From Nipponacmea schrenckii (Eukaryota; Mollusca; Gastropoda; Lottiidae): a DNA stretch of 64,000 nt. Positions 8,978-19,440 of the stretch are shown here, piece by piece (the first letter of the stretch is position 1; the number at the start of each line of letters is the position of its first letter). The stretch lies in assembly GCA_030562195.1 (NCBI GenBank), contig CM060199.1, forward strand, positions 25,192,338 to 25,256,337, given 5' to 3'. Under the pieces are notes generated by a model, which saw only the letters and a list, made by a program, of their open reading frames with translations, was not told where the DNA came from and ran no database searches. The position numbers and the translations under genes are program-made.

Positions 8978-11223
8978 ACGCGGGGGGAAGCAACGTCAAA
9001 CTAGGCCAGACCATCGTGAATCTGAGCTCGCGCAAACTTTCTCCCCTTGAAGAAAGAGTTTTAGATAGAGGGTTGACTTTCATCCCTTCATTTAAACCTC
9101 TTTCACGTGTACCAATTTTGTCGTCGGTTGAGCATGTCATTAGAACTTTTAAGCTAAATTATTTCTTTCGCGAAAAATTAGGTCGAGGAAAACGAACTCC
9201 ATTTGTAGAAAAGTCTGGCTGGAATCCACCAGACGATGCGATTGACTATAATATTCTGCGTAAATGCGAAAATCTGTACGAAGAAGTCTCCCATTTACCT
9301 CTGGTAAATGAAAAGAAAAACCTTACTAATTTTGAACGCTCCGTTTTGAACACCCTGAAGAATGATCATACAATAATAATCCGTAAGAGTGACAAGAGCA
9401 ATTGCTGTGTCATTCAAAACCGCGATGTCTATATTTTTGAAATAGAATCTCAATTAAATAATGCAAATCATTACCGCGAACTAGACCAACCAATTTTCAT
9501 GGTTACTGCTAAACAAATCAATAATATTTTGAAAATTTTGGTACAAAAAGGTTTTTTATCTGATTCCCAATATGATTATCTTTGTGCAAAACCGGAAGTC
9601 CGTCAACGTCACATTTATACATTACCGAAAATTCATAAAAATCCTGAAACCGAATGGCGAGTTGCAAATAGAATACCCAAGGGCAGGCCGATTATATCTG
9701 ACTGTTCCAGCGAATCCTACCAAGTTTCCGAATATATTGACCATTTTCTACTACCATTGGCTTGCAAACATCCGTCCTACTTAAAAGACACTACCGACTT
9801 TATAGAAAAAATAAAAAAATTAGATATTCCAGACAATGCGTTATTTATTTCTTTAGATGTTACGAGTATGTACACGAATATCGATAATAAATCCGGTTTA
9901 GACGCGGTGCGAAAGGCCTTTTTTAGAAACCCTGATCCTGATCGTCCTGACAGAGAAATTTTAGATTTATTAGACATATGCCTCACGCGAAATGACTTTA
10001 CTTTCAATGGAAAAAATTATCTTCAAACTTCTGGTACTGCAATGGGAAAACGTTTTGCGCCGAGTTATGCAAACATCTTTATGCCTGAATGGGAACGCGA
10101 AATCTCATCTATTTCACCTTTCAAACCTTTATTCTATGGAAGATTTTTAGACGACATTTTTATTATTTGGACAGCATTGGCTAACTTTTGGGAGTATTTC
10201 GAAATTCTAAATAATCACCATCCTTCTATAAAACTTACAGCAAATATTTCTGAAAACAGCATGAACTTCTTGGATACGACTGTATTCAAAGGACCTAGTT
10301 TCAGTCAAACAAAAAAACTTGATATCAAAGTATATTTTAAAGAAACTGACACTCACCAACTTTTGTTCAAAACTTCGTTCCATCCGAAGCATACCTTTTC
10401 TGGCATAATAAAATCGCAAATTCTGAGATTCAACAGAATTTGCACTAGAAAAACCGACTTTGATTTGGCTTGCGAACTTGTATTTGAAAAACTGAGGGAA
10501 CGGGGGTATTCGAAACGTTATTTGCGCAAAATTAAAAACGACACTCTTTTGGCCATTGAGAAGAAAAGCAACCCCCCTCCTCTACCTAACGGTTTTGGTT
10601 CTGTTCCATGTGGAGGTTCTAGGTGTCGTACCTGCGATTATATCCATGTTTCTCATTATTTTGAAAATAAGAAAAACGGTAAAATTTTCGAATTAACGGA
10701 AGTCCTTTCATGTATCGATAAAAACATTATTTACCTAATTTCTTGTAAAAAATGCGACGTACAGTATGTTGGCGAAACTCAAAACGCGTTGCGTACTCGT
10801 TTAAGCGGTCATCGCTTTGACATTCTTCATAAAAAAGATAGACCAATCGCAAATCATTTTAACTCAGCCAATCATTCCATTGAAGATCTTCTTGTTATGC
10901 CCATTGAAAAAGTTCCAGTCTCTACAACTATCAAACCTAAAACAAAGCGACTACAAAGGGAGAGCTTCTGGATAGACCAATTAGAAACAGTTGTACCTAA
11001 CGGCCTAAACATCCAGCATGACAATCAAATTATACCTTTTGTAGCAACCTACAATTCTACAGCCAAAAGTGCGGCGGTGACTGTGAAACGGTTTTATAAA
11101 GAACTCCAGGATGAATTCCCTAACATATATACCAAACGTTTAGTGACTGCTTACAAAAGGAATAAAAATCTCAGTAATATCCTTGTACGTGGTAGATTAG
11201 ACCCCCTTCCTTTACCTCCCTGA
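8956..11223 (+). CDS. Penelope-like ORF2: reverse transcriptase with GIY-YIG endonuclease, intact
   Basis: The open frame of 755 residues overlaps the end of ORF1 by 22 nt in another frame. The N-terminus (GQTIVNLSSRKLSPLEERVL) is typical of the family. RT blocks follow: YTLPKIHKNPE (around residue 220), GRPIISDCSS, SLDVTSMYTNI, SGTAMGKRFAPSYANIFM, and the catalytic YGRFLDDIFIIW (around 395-405). A Cys cluster CGGSRCRTC (around 551-559) precedes the GIY-YIG nuclease, with NIIYLISC (around 590) and QYVGET (around 603) and conserved R and H residues after it. The protein would nick chromatin DNA and reverse-transcribe the element RNA. No stops or shifts are seen, so it may be competent. Start choice rests on the first Met before the conserved N-terminal block. 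Confidence 0.93.
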   Translation: MGLPFKLNAGGSNVKLGQTIVNLSSRKLSPLEERVLDRGLTFIPSFKPLSRVPILSSVEHVIRTFKLNYFFREKLGRGKRTPFVEKSGWNPPDDAIDYNILRKCENLYEEVSHLPLVNEKKNLTNFERSVLNTLKNDHTIIIRKSDKSNCCVIQNRDVYIFEIESQLNNANHYRELDQPIFMVTAKQINNILKILVQKGFLSDSQYDYLCAKPEVRQRHIYTLPKIHKNPETEWRVANRIPKGRPIISDCSSESYQVSEYIDHFLLPLACKHPSYLKDTTDFIEKIKKLDIPDNALFISLDVTSMYTNIDNKSGLDAVRKAFFRNPDPDRPDREILDLLDICLTRNDFTFNGKNYLQTSGTAMGKRFAPSYANIFMPEWEREISSISPFKPLFYGRFLDDIFIIWTALANFWEYFEILNNHHPSIKLTANISENSMNFLDTTVFKGPSFSQTKKLDIKVYFKETDTHQLLFKTSFHPKHTFSGIIKSQILRFNRICTRKTDFDLACELVFEKLRERGYSKRYLRKIKNDTLLAIEKKSNPPPLPNGFGSVPCGGSRCRTCDYIHVSHYFENKKNGKIFELTEVLSCIDKNIIYLISCKKCDVQYVGETQNALRTRLSGHRFDILHKKDRPIANHFNSANHSIEDLLVMPIEKVPVSTTIKPKTKRLQRESFWIDQLETVVPNGLNIQHDNQIIPFVATYNSTAKSAAVTVKRFYKELQDEFPNIYTKRLVTAYKRNKNLSNILVRGRLDPLPLPP

Positions 11224-11344
11224 AGTAATCGCTTTGAAAAAATTCTCTTTGAGAATTAATCAATTGTGTAAATCTCTCCAGAAGAAGACAATTTCTTATC
11301 AAACTGATGTTTGATGTAGTACTTGTGACCTAGGCCAGTGCTTC

Positions 11345-11365
11345 TATAAGAGATTATCTCTTATA
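11345..11365. other. 3' hairpin of Penelope 1
   Basis: The arms tataagaga and tctcttata form a perfect 9-bp stem with a 3-nt loop, 9 bp before the end of the element. Penelope 2 has a different hairpin (ctcgccc/gggcgag) at the equivalent 3' position. Confidence 0.7.
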
Positions 11366-11374
11366 ACACCCTAA

Positions 11375-11433
11375 ACTAGGTCAAGACATTTCAATAAGTA
11401 TGTCATGAATATAAACTAGCTAGATAATTGTGT
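11375..11433. repeat. Satellite block 3 (partial unit)
   Basis: A partial satellite unit from actaggtcaag to ctagctagataa sits between the Penelope and piggyBac insertions. It shows that both elements inserted into the same array. Confidence 0.85.
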
Positions 11434-11683
11434 CCCTTTCCATGCGTTTGACGCGTTTACGCGTCATTAAAATATCGTCATAACTTGCGGAAGATGCGTA
11501 AAAGCGTTTTTTTTTAAATGCACTCCTAATTAACACGCGGACACTTTCAGACTACCGGAATTCCTTCTAGAATGGCGTATGGGTTATTCCTATTTTGAGT
11601 TCAATGATTGGTTGACCTATTTAAAGCCTAATTAACATATCAACTCGAGTTGAAGGTCGGTCGTCTGCTTGCTGTCAACAAAG

Positions 11684-13400
11684 ATGGCGGCGCCCAACTC
11701 GGGCGCTAGCCAAAGCCAACGTTTTAATTATTCTGCTGACGAGGCCCGTAATATTATCCATAGTTGAATAGATGAAAATGAGGTAGTGAACTATAATTCA
11801 TCCAGTGATGATTCCGACTGTGAAAATCAGCCTCCAGATGACATCAACGAAGACAATGAAAATGTGAATTTGGAATCGGATTCGGAATATCAACATGGCC
11901 GTGATCGAGCAATGGTTATGGAACCCGGTAAGCCGCCTGTACCTGTTGAACATAAGTGGACTAATGTTACGGAAAGTGTTGAATTTTTCCCACATGGAAT
12001 CAGATTTAAGCCTGAAAATGAGCCTAGTCCCCGAAATATTGAACAGTTTGATTTACTAGAGGATGATGTTGAGCCTGCAGATTTTTAAAAATTAACGATG
12101 AGTGAAAATATTGTTGACAATCTCGTCATTGAAATTAACAAATATGCCACAGAAAAGATCACAGATGCTTGAAATTTGAAGCCTAGATCAAGATTACGTG
12201 ACTGGAAACCAACAAATTCTGCAGAAATTTATAATTTTTTAGAAGAAATTATGAATATGGGCATAATTCGATTACCATCTGTCCAGTCTTACTGGCTAAC
12301 TGATTGGATGTCTTCAGTACCATTTTTCAGTTCAACAATGAACAGAGATAGATTTCTTTTATTATACCATACTATGCTTCATGTCTGCCAGACAGATCCA
12401 AAGAAGAGAGAGAGAGGTGATAAAATTCAGCCATTGATTGATAATTTAGTTATCAATTTACAACATTATTTCGTTCCATATCAAAATATAGCAGCTGACG
12501 AGAGTATGATTGGCTTCAAAGGTCGACTAATTTTTCGATAATACATCCCTAAAAAACCTACAAAGTAGGTATTCTTGCCCGAACTCTTACTGACAGTGTG
12601 ACCGGTTATATGTGTTATGTGCATATTTATTATGGAAAAACGGATGATGCTGCAGAAAGATCAAGTCTAAAACATCTCGTTCAATTTTTAGATTGTGTGA
12701 ACCCTTTTTAAATAAAGGATATCATGTTTATGCTGACAGACTATAATTCTTTGGATTTGACTAATTTGTTGTACATTCATAATACTTACCTTACAGGAAC
12801 ATTAAATTTAAACCGAAAAGGTATTCCAGTTGAACTGAAGTCTAAAAGTGGGATGAAAAGAGGTGATATCAAAGCTTTTCGTTCTGGAAATATCATGATT
12901 TTGAATTGGATGGATAAACGTTTAGTTACAATGATTTCATCCTTTCACAAAGGAAATACTACCGTTCAGAATTCGAAGAAAGTTATTCAACCTGAAGTAT
13001 TATTCTTTTACAAGAAAATCAGTGAAATGGCATAAGAAAATATTTTTCTGGTTGCTAGAATTGTGCATAACTAATAGTTTCATATTGTTCAAATTATCTA
13101 GAAGTCCCGAAAGTGAAAGTAGAAAACTAACTTTATTACAGTTTCGTAAAAGATTGATAGTAGGTTTAGTAGCACCAAAGGATGCAGGAAGTAATGGAGC
13201 CCCCCCCCCCCCCCCAACGCCAAAGAAGGGAAGACCATAATCTGGATAAGTATAGTGACAGTAAGAGGAAAAAATGTGTTGTATGTAAGGCAACTGCAAT
13301 TATATCTGAAACTGTAAATTATTGTAAGACATGTTTGTCTCAGCCAGCTTTACACCCTGTTCCCTGTTTTGAAACTTATCATACCAAACGTGACATTTAA
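11684..13400 (+). pseudogene. piggyBac transposase pseudogene
   Basis: Starting at ATG 11684 (MAAPNSGAS), the frame carries an acidic N-terminus (SSSDDSDCENQ), then the transposase body (FLEEIMNMGIIRLPS, YWLTDWMSSVPFFSSTMNRDRF), a catalytic-region block (NIAADESMIGFKGRL), RGDIKAFRSGNIMILNWMDKR, and ends with a C-terminal Cys-rich finger (KKCVVCKAT...CKTC...CF). This order is that of the DDE_Tnp_1_7 family. In-frame stops occur near 11764, 12088, 12170 and 12541 with further frameshifts, and a C14 homopolymer at 13201 precedes the finger region. It is inactive. Confidence 0.88.
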
Positions 13401-13884
13401 TCTTGAATAACAAAATTTAAAAAAAGTGTTAATATTATGAGATATTAATTTTGTGTCCAAAATCTGAAAAGATTTCAGTTACTTTTTATGTAATATTCAG
13501 GAAATGTTATTTTTTTACTTGTTGGAAACAAAATTTGGTGGATAGGCCTATTTCATTAGAATAGATTTTGTTTGTTGCATCTATAATCTATTTATATATT
13601 AATTGTTGAAATGTTTGTTAAAATTGATCAGTATCACATTATTGCTATATTATTCTTCATCTGTATTTGTAAGAAATCTTACTTGATGCTGTGATAATTG
13701 TTTAATAATTTATTATTTGTAGTTTGTTAAAATTGATCAGTAGAACAATATATTATATTATAAGTATAAACAGTGTTGTTACTAGATAGCTTTTAACATT
13801 CCTTCCACAAATAAAAAAACACCCCTTGTGAATTGGTCCCTTATGTCTTAACTTCAATGGGATAGCAAATACCAGCATGTGACC

Positions 13885-14068
13885 CGGGGGCCGCGGTGGC
13901 TCAGTGGGTCGGACGTTTGCTCTCTCACCTGAGAGAAATCGAAAAAGAGCAGGCTTATACCGCTGTCCTGGAAAAATTTCCCTCATTGTACACTGCATGA
14001 CATTGTCCGTCTTCATTAGCCCATAAGGTGCAGAAGAGTACGGCGTAAAATTCCATTCATTTCATTTT
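13885..14068 (+). mobile_element. tRNA-derived SINE with 11-bp target duplication
   Basis: The insert is flanked by the direct repeat agcatgtgacc (13874-13884 and 14069-14079) within the piggyBac 3' region. Near its start lies tggctcagtggg (13898 on), a perfect pol III A box, as in SINEs derived from tRNA. The B box about 40 bases on is degraded (gaaatcgaaaa in place of ggttcgaatcc). It ends in a short attcatttcatttt tail. The 184-bp length and target duplication support a LINE-mobilised SINE. Confidence 0.85.
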
Positions 14069-14575
14069 AGCATGTGACCTGGAAAACACCAGATAATTAA
14101 TTTCATCTCATTAAGCAAAGCTGACCAAAAAATAATTGTTGAAATCTATATGCACGGTCTGTCTGTACTAAAATTATATGAAAACAAACTACTTCAGCTA
14201 GTTACAATTTCTGTCAAAAACATTGATCACGGATTGTTAATAGGGAACTCATTATAGTTCAACGTCATGTTTTGAATACCTGAAAACGACGTTATGAAGT
14301 CATTCTTGAACGTGACGTCATGGCACATTTTACTGGAATTTACTTGAAAACGTCACCAAATTACACCATATTATACTACGAAAATGATAAAGTTTTCAAG
14401 GGAAATGTATATCAAGGGAATCTACATTCATCTACCGTCAAGTTGATACCTTGTACTCTGATTTTGGATGAATATTAATAAAGTTATAACAGTTTGACGT
14501 GAGGATGTCAGGAGCACAAAATTTAATTACGCAAATAACGTTGACGTCATTTTTTAAAATTCCGCACGGAAAGGG

Positions 14576-14701
14576 TTAAAATTATAGCTAGTTTTGTTAA
14601 TAATAATTTGCATGATACAGCCACACATATGTTTTTCAGTAGGTCAAGACATTTCAATAGGTATGTCATGAATATCAACTAGCTAGATAACTATATAATT
14701 A
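14576..14701. repeat. Satellite block 4
   Basis: One satellite unit from ttaaaattatagctag to ctatataatta lies between the piggyBac and MITE insertions. It ends in TTA, the target duplication of the MITE. Confidence 0.85.
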
Positions 14702-15237
14702 AGGTGGGTTTACACTTCTTACGGCGTCGTTTTTACACGCTGAGATACGGCGTTTGCCGGCGTTCTTCAGCGCATCGATTTATACTTACATCGCCAACGA
14801 GTCACGCCGTATAACGGCGTTTAACGGCGTCACTTTCTCCAAAGTTCAACTGTTTTGAACTTTCCAGGGTTTACGTTAGCAAACGCCGACAATCAACCAA
14901 TTACAAGTAGCTATTGTACAACACAGACAAGGAGTGATTTGGATCTTTTCTTCAAACATTGACAGCGTTGATATCAGTTATGTAATTCCATAGTTTATGA
15001 CATGAATGCGCGATGTATCTTTCTGTCTATAGATAGAAAAGACATATAGACAGAAGAAGAAGTTTCGAATACTTTATGTATATTTGAAGGGATTATGCGA
15101 TTTTCGTACAATTCTTGTACTTCTATAGACATATTAACATATATTCAAGACCTAAAAAGGTCGGCGCATGCGGGCGTTAGCGCTCGTGTGTTTACACTTA
15201 ATACCAGCGCGGTCAGGTAAAAAGTATAAACCCACCT
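14702..15237. mobile_element. Harbinger-type MITE with TTA target duplication
   Basis: The 536-bp non-coding element has 16-bp terminal inverted repeats (aggtgggtttacactt, complement of aagtataaacccacct, one mismatch) and a 3-bp TTA duplication (14699-14701 and 15238-15240). A 3-bp TWA duplication is typical of PIF/Harbinger. Clusters of acggcgt/cgccgt lie inside the left end, possibly transposase binding sites. It does not share terminal sequence with the large Harbinger at 44219, so another autonomous family would mobilise it. Confidence 0.8.
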
Positions 15238-15638
15238 TTATAGCCAGTTATGTTAATAATAATTTGTATAATAGAGCCACACATATGCTTCTCACTAGGT
15301 CAAGACATTTCAATAAGTATGACATGAATATCGACTAGCTAGATAACTATATAATTAAAGCTAGTTTTGTAAATGATAATATGTATAATTCAGACTAGCA
15401 TATGTTTCTCACTATGTCAAGACATTTCATAACATATGTTTATTACTAGGTCAAGACTTTTCAATAAGTATGTCATGAATGTCAACTAACTAGATAACTA
15501 TATAATTATAGCTAGTTATGTTAATAATGATTTGTATAATACAGCCACCCATATGTTTTTCACTAGGTGAATACATTTCAGTAAGTATGTCATGAATGTC
15601 ACTAACTAGATAACTATATAATCACAGCCAGTTGTGTT
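15238..15638. repeat. Satellite block 5
   Basis: Three to four units with the same landmarks run here. One is shortened around 15410-15450 (acatttcataacatatgtttatta), a unit-internal deletion. Confidence 0.85.
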
Positions 15639-15754
15639 ACGAGTTATCTCCCCAGGTGGCGTCACTGTACCAAGCGGCATAGTGCGCCACTGTGTTTACA
15701 TTGTCTACTGTTTGACAAATTGATATTCCTTTTTCGTTTTTCGTAATCTCGGCC

Positions 15755-15985
15755 ATGCCACAATATTGTTGTGTTCCGGGATGCAGTAATTTTAGTGGTC
15801 ACTCGTTTACGAAGGATCCAGATTTAAGTTTAAAGTGGCGAGTTGCTATAAAGCGTGTAAATGAGGAGAAAAAACTATGGAGGCCAAAGAAATGGAATGT
15901 CGTGTGTGGTAGCCATTTTACAGAAGAGGAATTTCGCCCAATATCATTGCTTGGCAAGGGAAAGACAGTTGTATTTTTTGTCTAA
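15755..15985 (+). CDS. THAP zinc-finger DNA-binding exon
   Basis: The 76-residue frame starts MPQYCCVPGCSNFSG, with C-x4-C of the C2CH module at residues 5-10, then W (WRVAIKR, WRPKKW) and C-x2-HF (VVCGSHFTEEEFRP). This is a full THAP signature except the C-terminal AVP block. It would bind the transposon ends. The frame ends at TAA 15985 rather than at a clear donor, so the join to the downstream DDE domain is lost or intronic. Confidence 0.85.
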   Translation: MPQYCCVPGCSNFSGHSFTKDPDLSLKWRVAIKRVNEEKKLWRPKKWNVVCGSHFTEEEFRPISLLGKGKTVVFFV

Positions 15986-16385
15986 ATACAGCTCATATTT
16001 ATCAACATTATGAGTATGAATGCATTTCTCTAGCCCCCGAGGTTCAAACAAGTCAAAAACAAATATTCAATCCAACCCTGAATGGGCCTGAATCCTAGTC
16101 ATTTTGTCCTTCCCTCTTCTTCCAGTTGTGACACTGGCAAGGTACATATAGAAATATTTTTTTTATTGGAATAATTGTAGCCTACCAGATGAATTATATC
16201 CAAGTCTTGAAAGAGATTTTAAGTCAAATTAATCATTGATGATAATGCAACCATGTAATTGGATATTGGAGCAGAAATTGACATTCGAGAAGAAGTAGAA
16301 TACAAGTGTTCTGTTTTAACACCCGTAAACCAGTAATTTTTAACACGCATAAAGCTACGTAAAGCTAAAGAAGAAGAGTTGTCCA

Positions 16386-16937
16386 TACTTTCAAGATAAG
16401 TGAAGCAACTGTAAGTAGACTCATTATCACCTGGATTAACTATATTTACCTTCAACTGAAAGAAATCAATATTTGGCCTTCTAAGTCAACAATCCAAGAT
16501 ACCAGCGAGTCTTTCAAATATAAATTTCCGTTTACAAGAGTCATTTTAGATTCAACTGAAACACCAATCAATAAACAAACTAATATTAAAAATCAAAGCT
16601 CAAATTATTCCACTTATAAAAGTAAAACCAAATTAAAAACAATGGTAGGGTGTACTCCACGAAGTTTTATAAGTTATATAAGTGATTCTTATGGTGGTGC
16701 AACCAGTGAAAGACAGATAAATGAAAGATCAAAGTTGTGCGATCCTGGTATGTTTTGTAAAAAAGACAGTATAATGGCCGATAGAGAATAATGGTACAAG
16801 ATATATTTGCAAATAAAGATGGTTTAGTTAATACCCCAACAATGTTTAATGGGAAAAGCCAATTGGAAGCTGAAGAGGTTGTTAGAGATAGACGTTCAAG
16901 AGTGCATGTAGAAAGAGTTATAGGACAAGCTAAGTAA
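16386..16937 (+). pseudogene. DDE_Tnp_4-type transposase fragment (ISL2EU-like)
   Basis: In plus-strand frames: a helix-turn-helix-like FQISEATVSRLI, RVILDSTETP (first catalytic Asp), TMVGCTPRSFISYISDSYGG, DSIMADRE (second Asp, around 16785), then after a frameshift NTPTMFNGKSQLEAEEVV and RVHVERVIGQAK (catalytic Glu). The order is that of IS5/DDE_Tnp_4 transposases paired with THAP domains. At least one frameshift near 16790 inactivates it. Confidence 0.8.
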
Positions 16938-17930
16938 TACAAAATCTTAAAACACGAAAATTCAATTAGGGTCTCGTATTGTATTTATATGTTTCATGTT
17001 AACACATTTTCGAAGATCAATAGTACATAATTGCTGTTAAACGTTCTGCCTCTGGACACTTTGATGACATTGAGACTACATTGTTATATTCAAAATTTGT
17101 TTTATTAATGTTACAGTAATCTGTTTTAATGTATTTTGAATAAAAAATTGATACACAATATAATTTTTTCAAAGTGAATTTTCAGAATATACAATTATGC
17201 AAACAATATAAATGATGCAGATAATTTGATGTATGATTGAAAAATTCCAGTATTAATATTGGACCAAGCAGACTTTAGTATTATCAATATGCTTCTATTT
17301 GGGTCAACATAGTAGAAATAACAAATGTTTGCACATTTAACAAAATTTATATCATATTAGTGAAATGTGAATTATAAAGCATCACAATTCATTTAACTAA
17401 AATACTGGATTCGGTTAGTATAAATACCATGGTGATAAGTAAAGATTCTGTTACCAACTATAATTGTGAAAAACGTCATGCAAAAATGACTATAACAAAA
17501 TTTTACAATATGAAAGATGGAACTTAAATATTCACATTTGGACAAAAATAGCGTCAGTACTCCAGCCTCTAAAGTTTCCTTGTGACATTAATATTGTTAA
17601 TAAGTCTAAATGACAGAAATAATATATATGAACAGACAGACTGAAATTCAATTGAATACAATTTTAGTACAAATTCTATGCACATAAATGTGAACTCTCT
17701 GTAAGGGACAAAAATTTATAATTAAACTTTGGATACTTCAAAACCTACTGGCAATATATGGTCATATATTTAACCCAAAAGAGAGAAAGTTAATAAGGAC
17801 TGGCATATGTCATGGAGAGTTATGAACCTATAACTCAATCAGCCCCCATGACTCCCAAAAAAATACATAAGAAAAGAGAATTTTCAGGAGTTTTGACAAG
17901 TCTATGCAGAAATCATGATTACATACCTGG

Positions 17931-18182
17931 TTGCTGTTGTCAATCCAGTTCTCTGTAAATGGAAGTAAAAGATAATCGTGAACCAACACTGCTGATTGAA
18001 TATTAGCCTTCTGGCATACAAATCTCATGGTTAGGTCTTCAGAATTATTCGAACAATAGTTAATCAGATTACGAACATAATCTTCATATCCAGGCAAGTT
18101 ACGAAATTTTTGGGGACGTGTATCTTCATCAGTTAGAGCTGATTTTCTTTTACATGTTAACTGTTCAGCTTTTACAGGTGAA
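17931..18182 (-). pseudogene. Exon of the second (minus-strand) gene of the ISL2EU-like element
   Basis: Between a good acceptor (tatatttag before 18182) and donor (cag|gtatgt at 17931) an open 84-residue exon reads on the minus strand, including YEDYVRNLINYCSNN and LPFTENWIDNSNQ. An upstream minus-strand block at about 18570-18660 contains CPAGRGPHGTCKHL, a SWIM-type C-x-C/C-x-H finger. Together they resemble the accessory YqaJ/SWIM protein of ISL2EU elements, but the nuclease core itself was not found. The SWIM block contains a stop, so I treat the gene as broken. Confidence 0.5.
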
Positions 18183-19202
18183 CCTAAATATATAATATTA
18201 TGTTAATATAAGTTATAAGAAAAATAAAATTTAAACTTCTCTAGATACAAATACTTATCTTTACAGGTCTGGAATTAAATTAAATGTAATTTTCATCCTA
18301 ATTCAATGAAAATAGTCTAAATCATTTCAAAAAGACATTTACTAAATCATCTTAGGTAATACCAACTGAAACAAAACAACAAAATGATACCTACTGAAAT
18401 GAAAGAACAAAATGCAAAAAATAACATAAAAAGCTAAACAACTAAATGAATTGATCACGCTTCCAACAATTTACCGGTATGAATCAAACGTGGTTTATGG
18501 CAAGATTGTGGGTTTTCAGTGCAGCTTATATACACTTAAATTTCATTATTTGAAATAAAGTGGACATCAAAAGCACTGATGCCAAATGTTTGCAAGTGCC
18601 ATGCGGGCCTCTTCCGGCTGGACATTCTCAAAGAGTGTTGCAGACTTCACCAGTAAGTGTTGAGTCTTATTTTATAGTTGCATGAAACATATATAAAAAG
18701 TTTAAAAAGGTTAACTAAAGACATCCACAAACAGTAATAACATTGAATTTCAATTGCATACCAGACCGTGTCCCATTCAAATGACATAAGTCTTAACTCC
18801 ATCTCATTTATTAATTTTTTTGTCCCTTATCTATGGCTTATTAATTTTGCTGTCAGGTGTAAACATAGAAAGAAAGCAATTATTATAGGTAAACTTAATA
18901 AACTTATACAGTCAAATCTGTATTAAGCAAGCAGTCAAGGGAAGTGGCTGGATGTGGTGCTTAATACAGGTGGCTGATGAATACAGGTGGAGGAAGTCAT
19001 GATGAGGGGGTGGGGGGATACACGCATGTTTACATGTCAATATCCAATATCTTTTTTATTCAATAACAACAAAAAACATATTAATTACTGTCTATTTTCC
19101 AGTTGGAAATAATCCGTTACACATTGCTGCTTTGTCTTATTTACAACTTTCCTTTTATTTAACAGATCTTGTAAGTTCATTACTGCCTCTAACAATTCAA
19201 AA

Positions 19203-19400
19203 TCATCTTGTTGAACAGAACAATTTTTCACAATTGTCTACCTCTTTTATTTTCCTCACAATTTCCTCAGATTCATTCACTCTTACATCTGCATCATCAC
19301 TGTCTTCTTCAAGTAAAAGTTCTGATGCTGGCCTATCCCAGTCTACCAAATTCGTATCGCAGGTAGCTACCGTGTCATCAATACGATACACTTCTTTCAT
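19203..19400 (-). pseudogene. Possible 5' exon of the minus-strand accessory gene
   Basis: A 65-residue acidic frame (MKEVYRIDDTVATCDT, LLLEEDSDDADVRVNESEEIV) begins close to the right edge of the element and points inward. Its acidic composition is common for N-termini of transposon accessory proteins. No family match is claimed. The alternative is chance. The intervening 18660-19100 has no other coding signal. Confidence 0.3.
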
Positions 19401-19440
19401 TGTAGTTTCAGGCCTAGATCTAATGTACTAGGCTAGTAGA

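Larger units (their letters stand above)
7445..11374 (+). mobile_element. Penelope-like retroelement 1 (near-complete)
   Basis: The element lies in the satellite between direct repeats actagg (7439-7444 and 11375-11380). It begins with a hammerhead-ribozyme-like fold, followed by ORF1 (proline/basic-rich with an SGNH-like C-terminus), then an overlapping ORF2 with Penelope-type RT and GIY-YIG endonuclease, and a short 3' tail with a hairpin. GIY-YIG fused after the RT is diagnostic of Penelope-like elements. Only one nonsense codon was found (ORF1, 8639), so the insertion is fairly recent. Confidence 0.9.
11434..14575 (+). mobile_element. piggyBac-type DNA transposon 1 (dead), carrying a SINE
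   Basis: The left end starts ccctttccatgcg and the right end is the complement of ccctttccgtgcg, giving 12 of 13 matching terminal bases beginning with CCC as in piggyBac. TTAA follows the right end (14576-14579), while the left target site is not preserved. A GACGCG/CGCGTC hairpin lies just inside the left end (11451-11466). The interior encodes a piggyBac transposase with stops. About 460 bases of AT-rich 3' sequence, the SINE and a further 500 bases of featureless sequence complete the element. Confidence 0.85.
15639..19440. mobile_element. ISL2EU-like THAP/DDE DNA transposon (decayed)
   Basis: The satellite is interrupted by 3.8 kb holding a THAP-domain exon and a DDE transposase on the plus strand, and opposing exons with a SWIM-like motif on the minus strand. 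This bipartite layout matches ISL2EU elements, whose second gene encodes a SWIM/YqaJ-type protein. Terminal inverted repeats could not be recognised, so the borders are set by where the satellite stops and resumes. About 900 bases at 16940-17820 show no coding signal. Confidence 0.6.

Noticed and set aside
13884..13960. A functional tRNA gene
   Set aside because: The A box is good but the B box and acceptor stem are not. The 11-bp flanking duplication shows a SINE.
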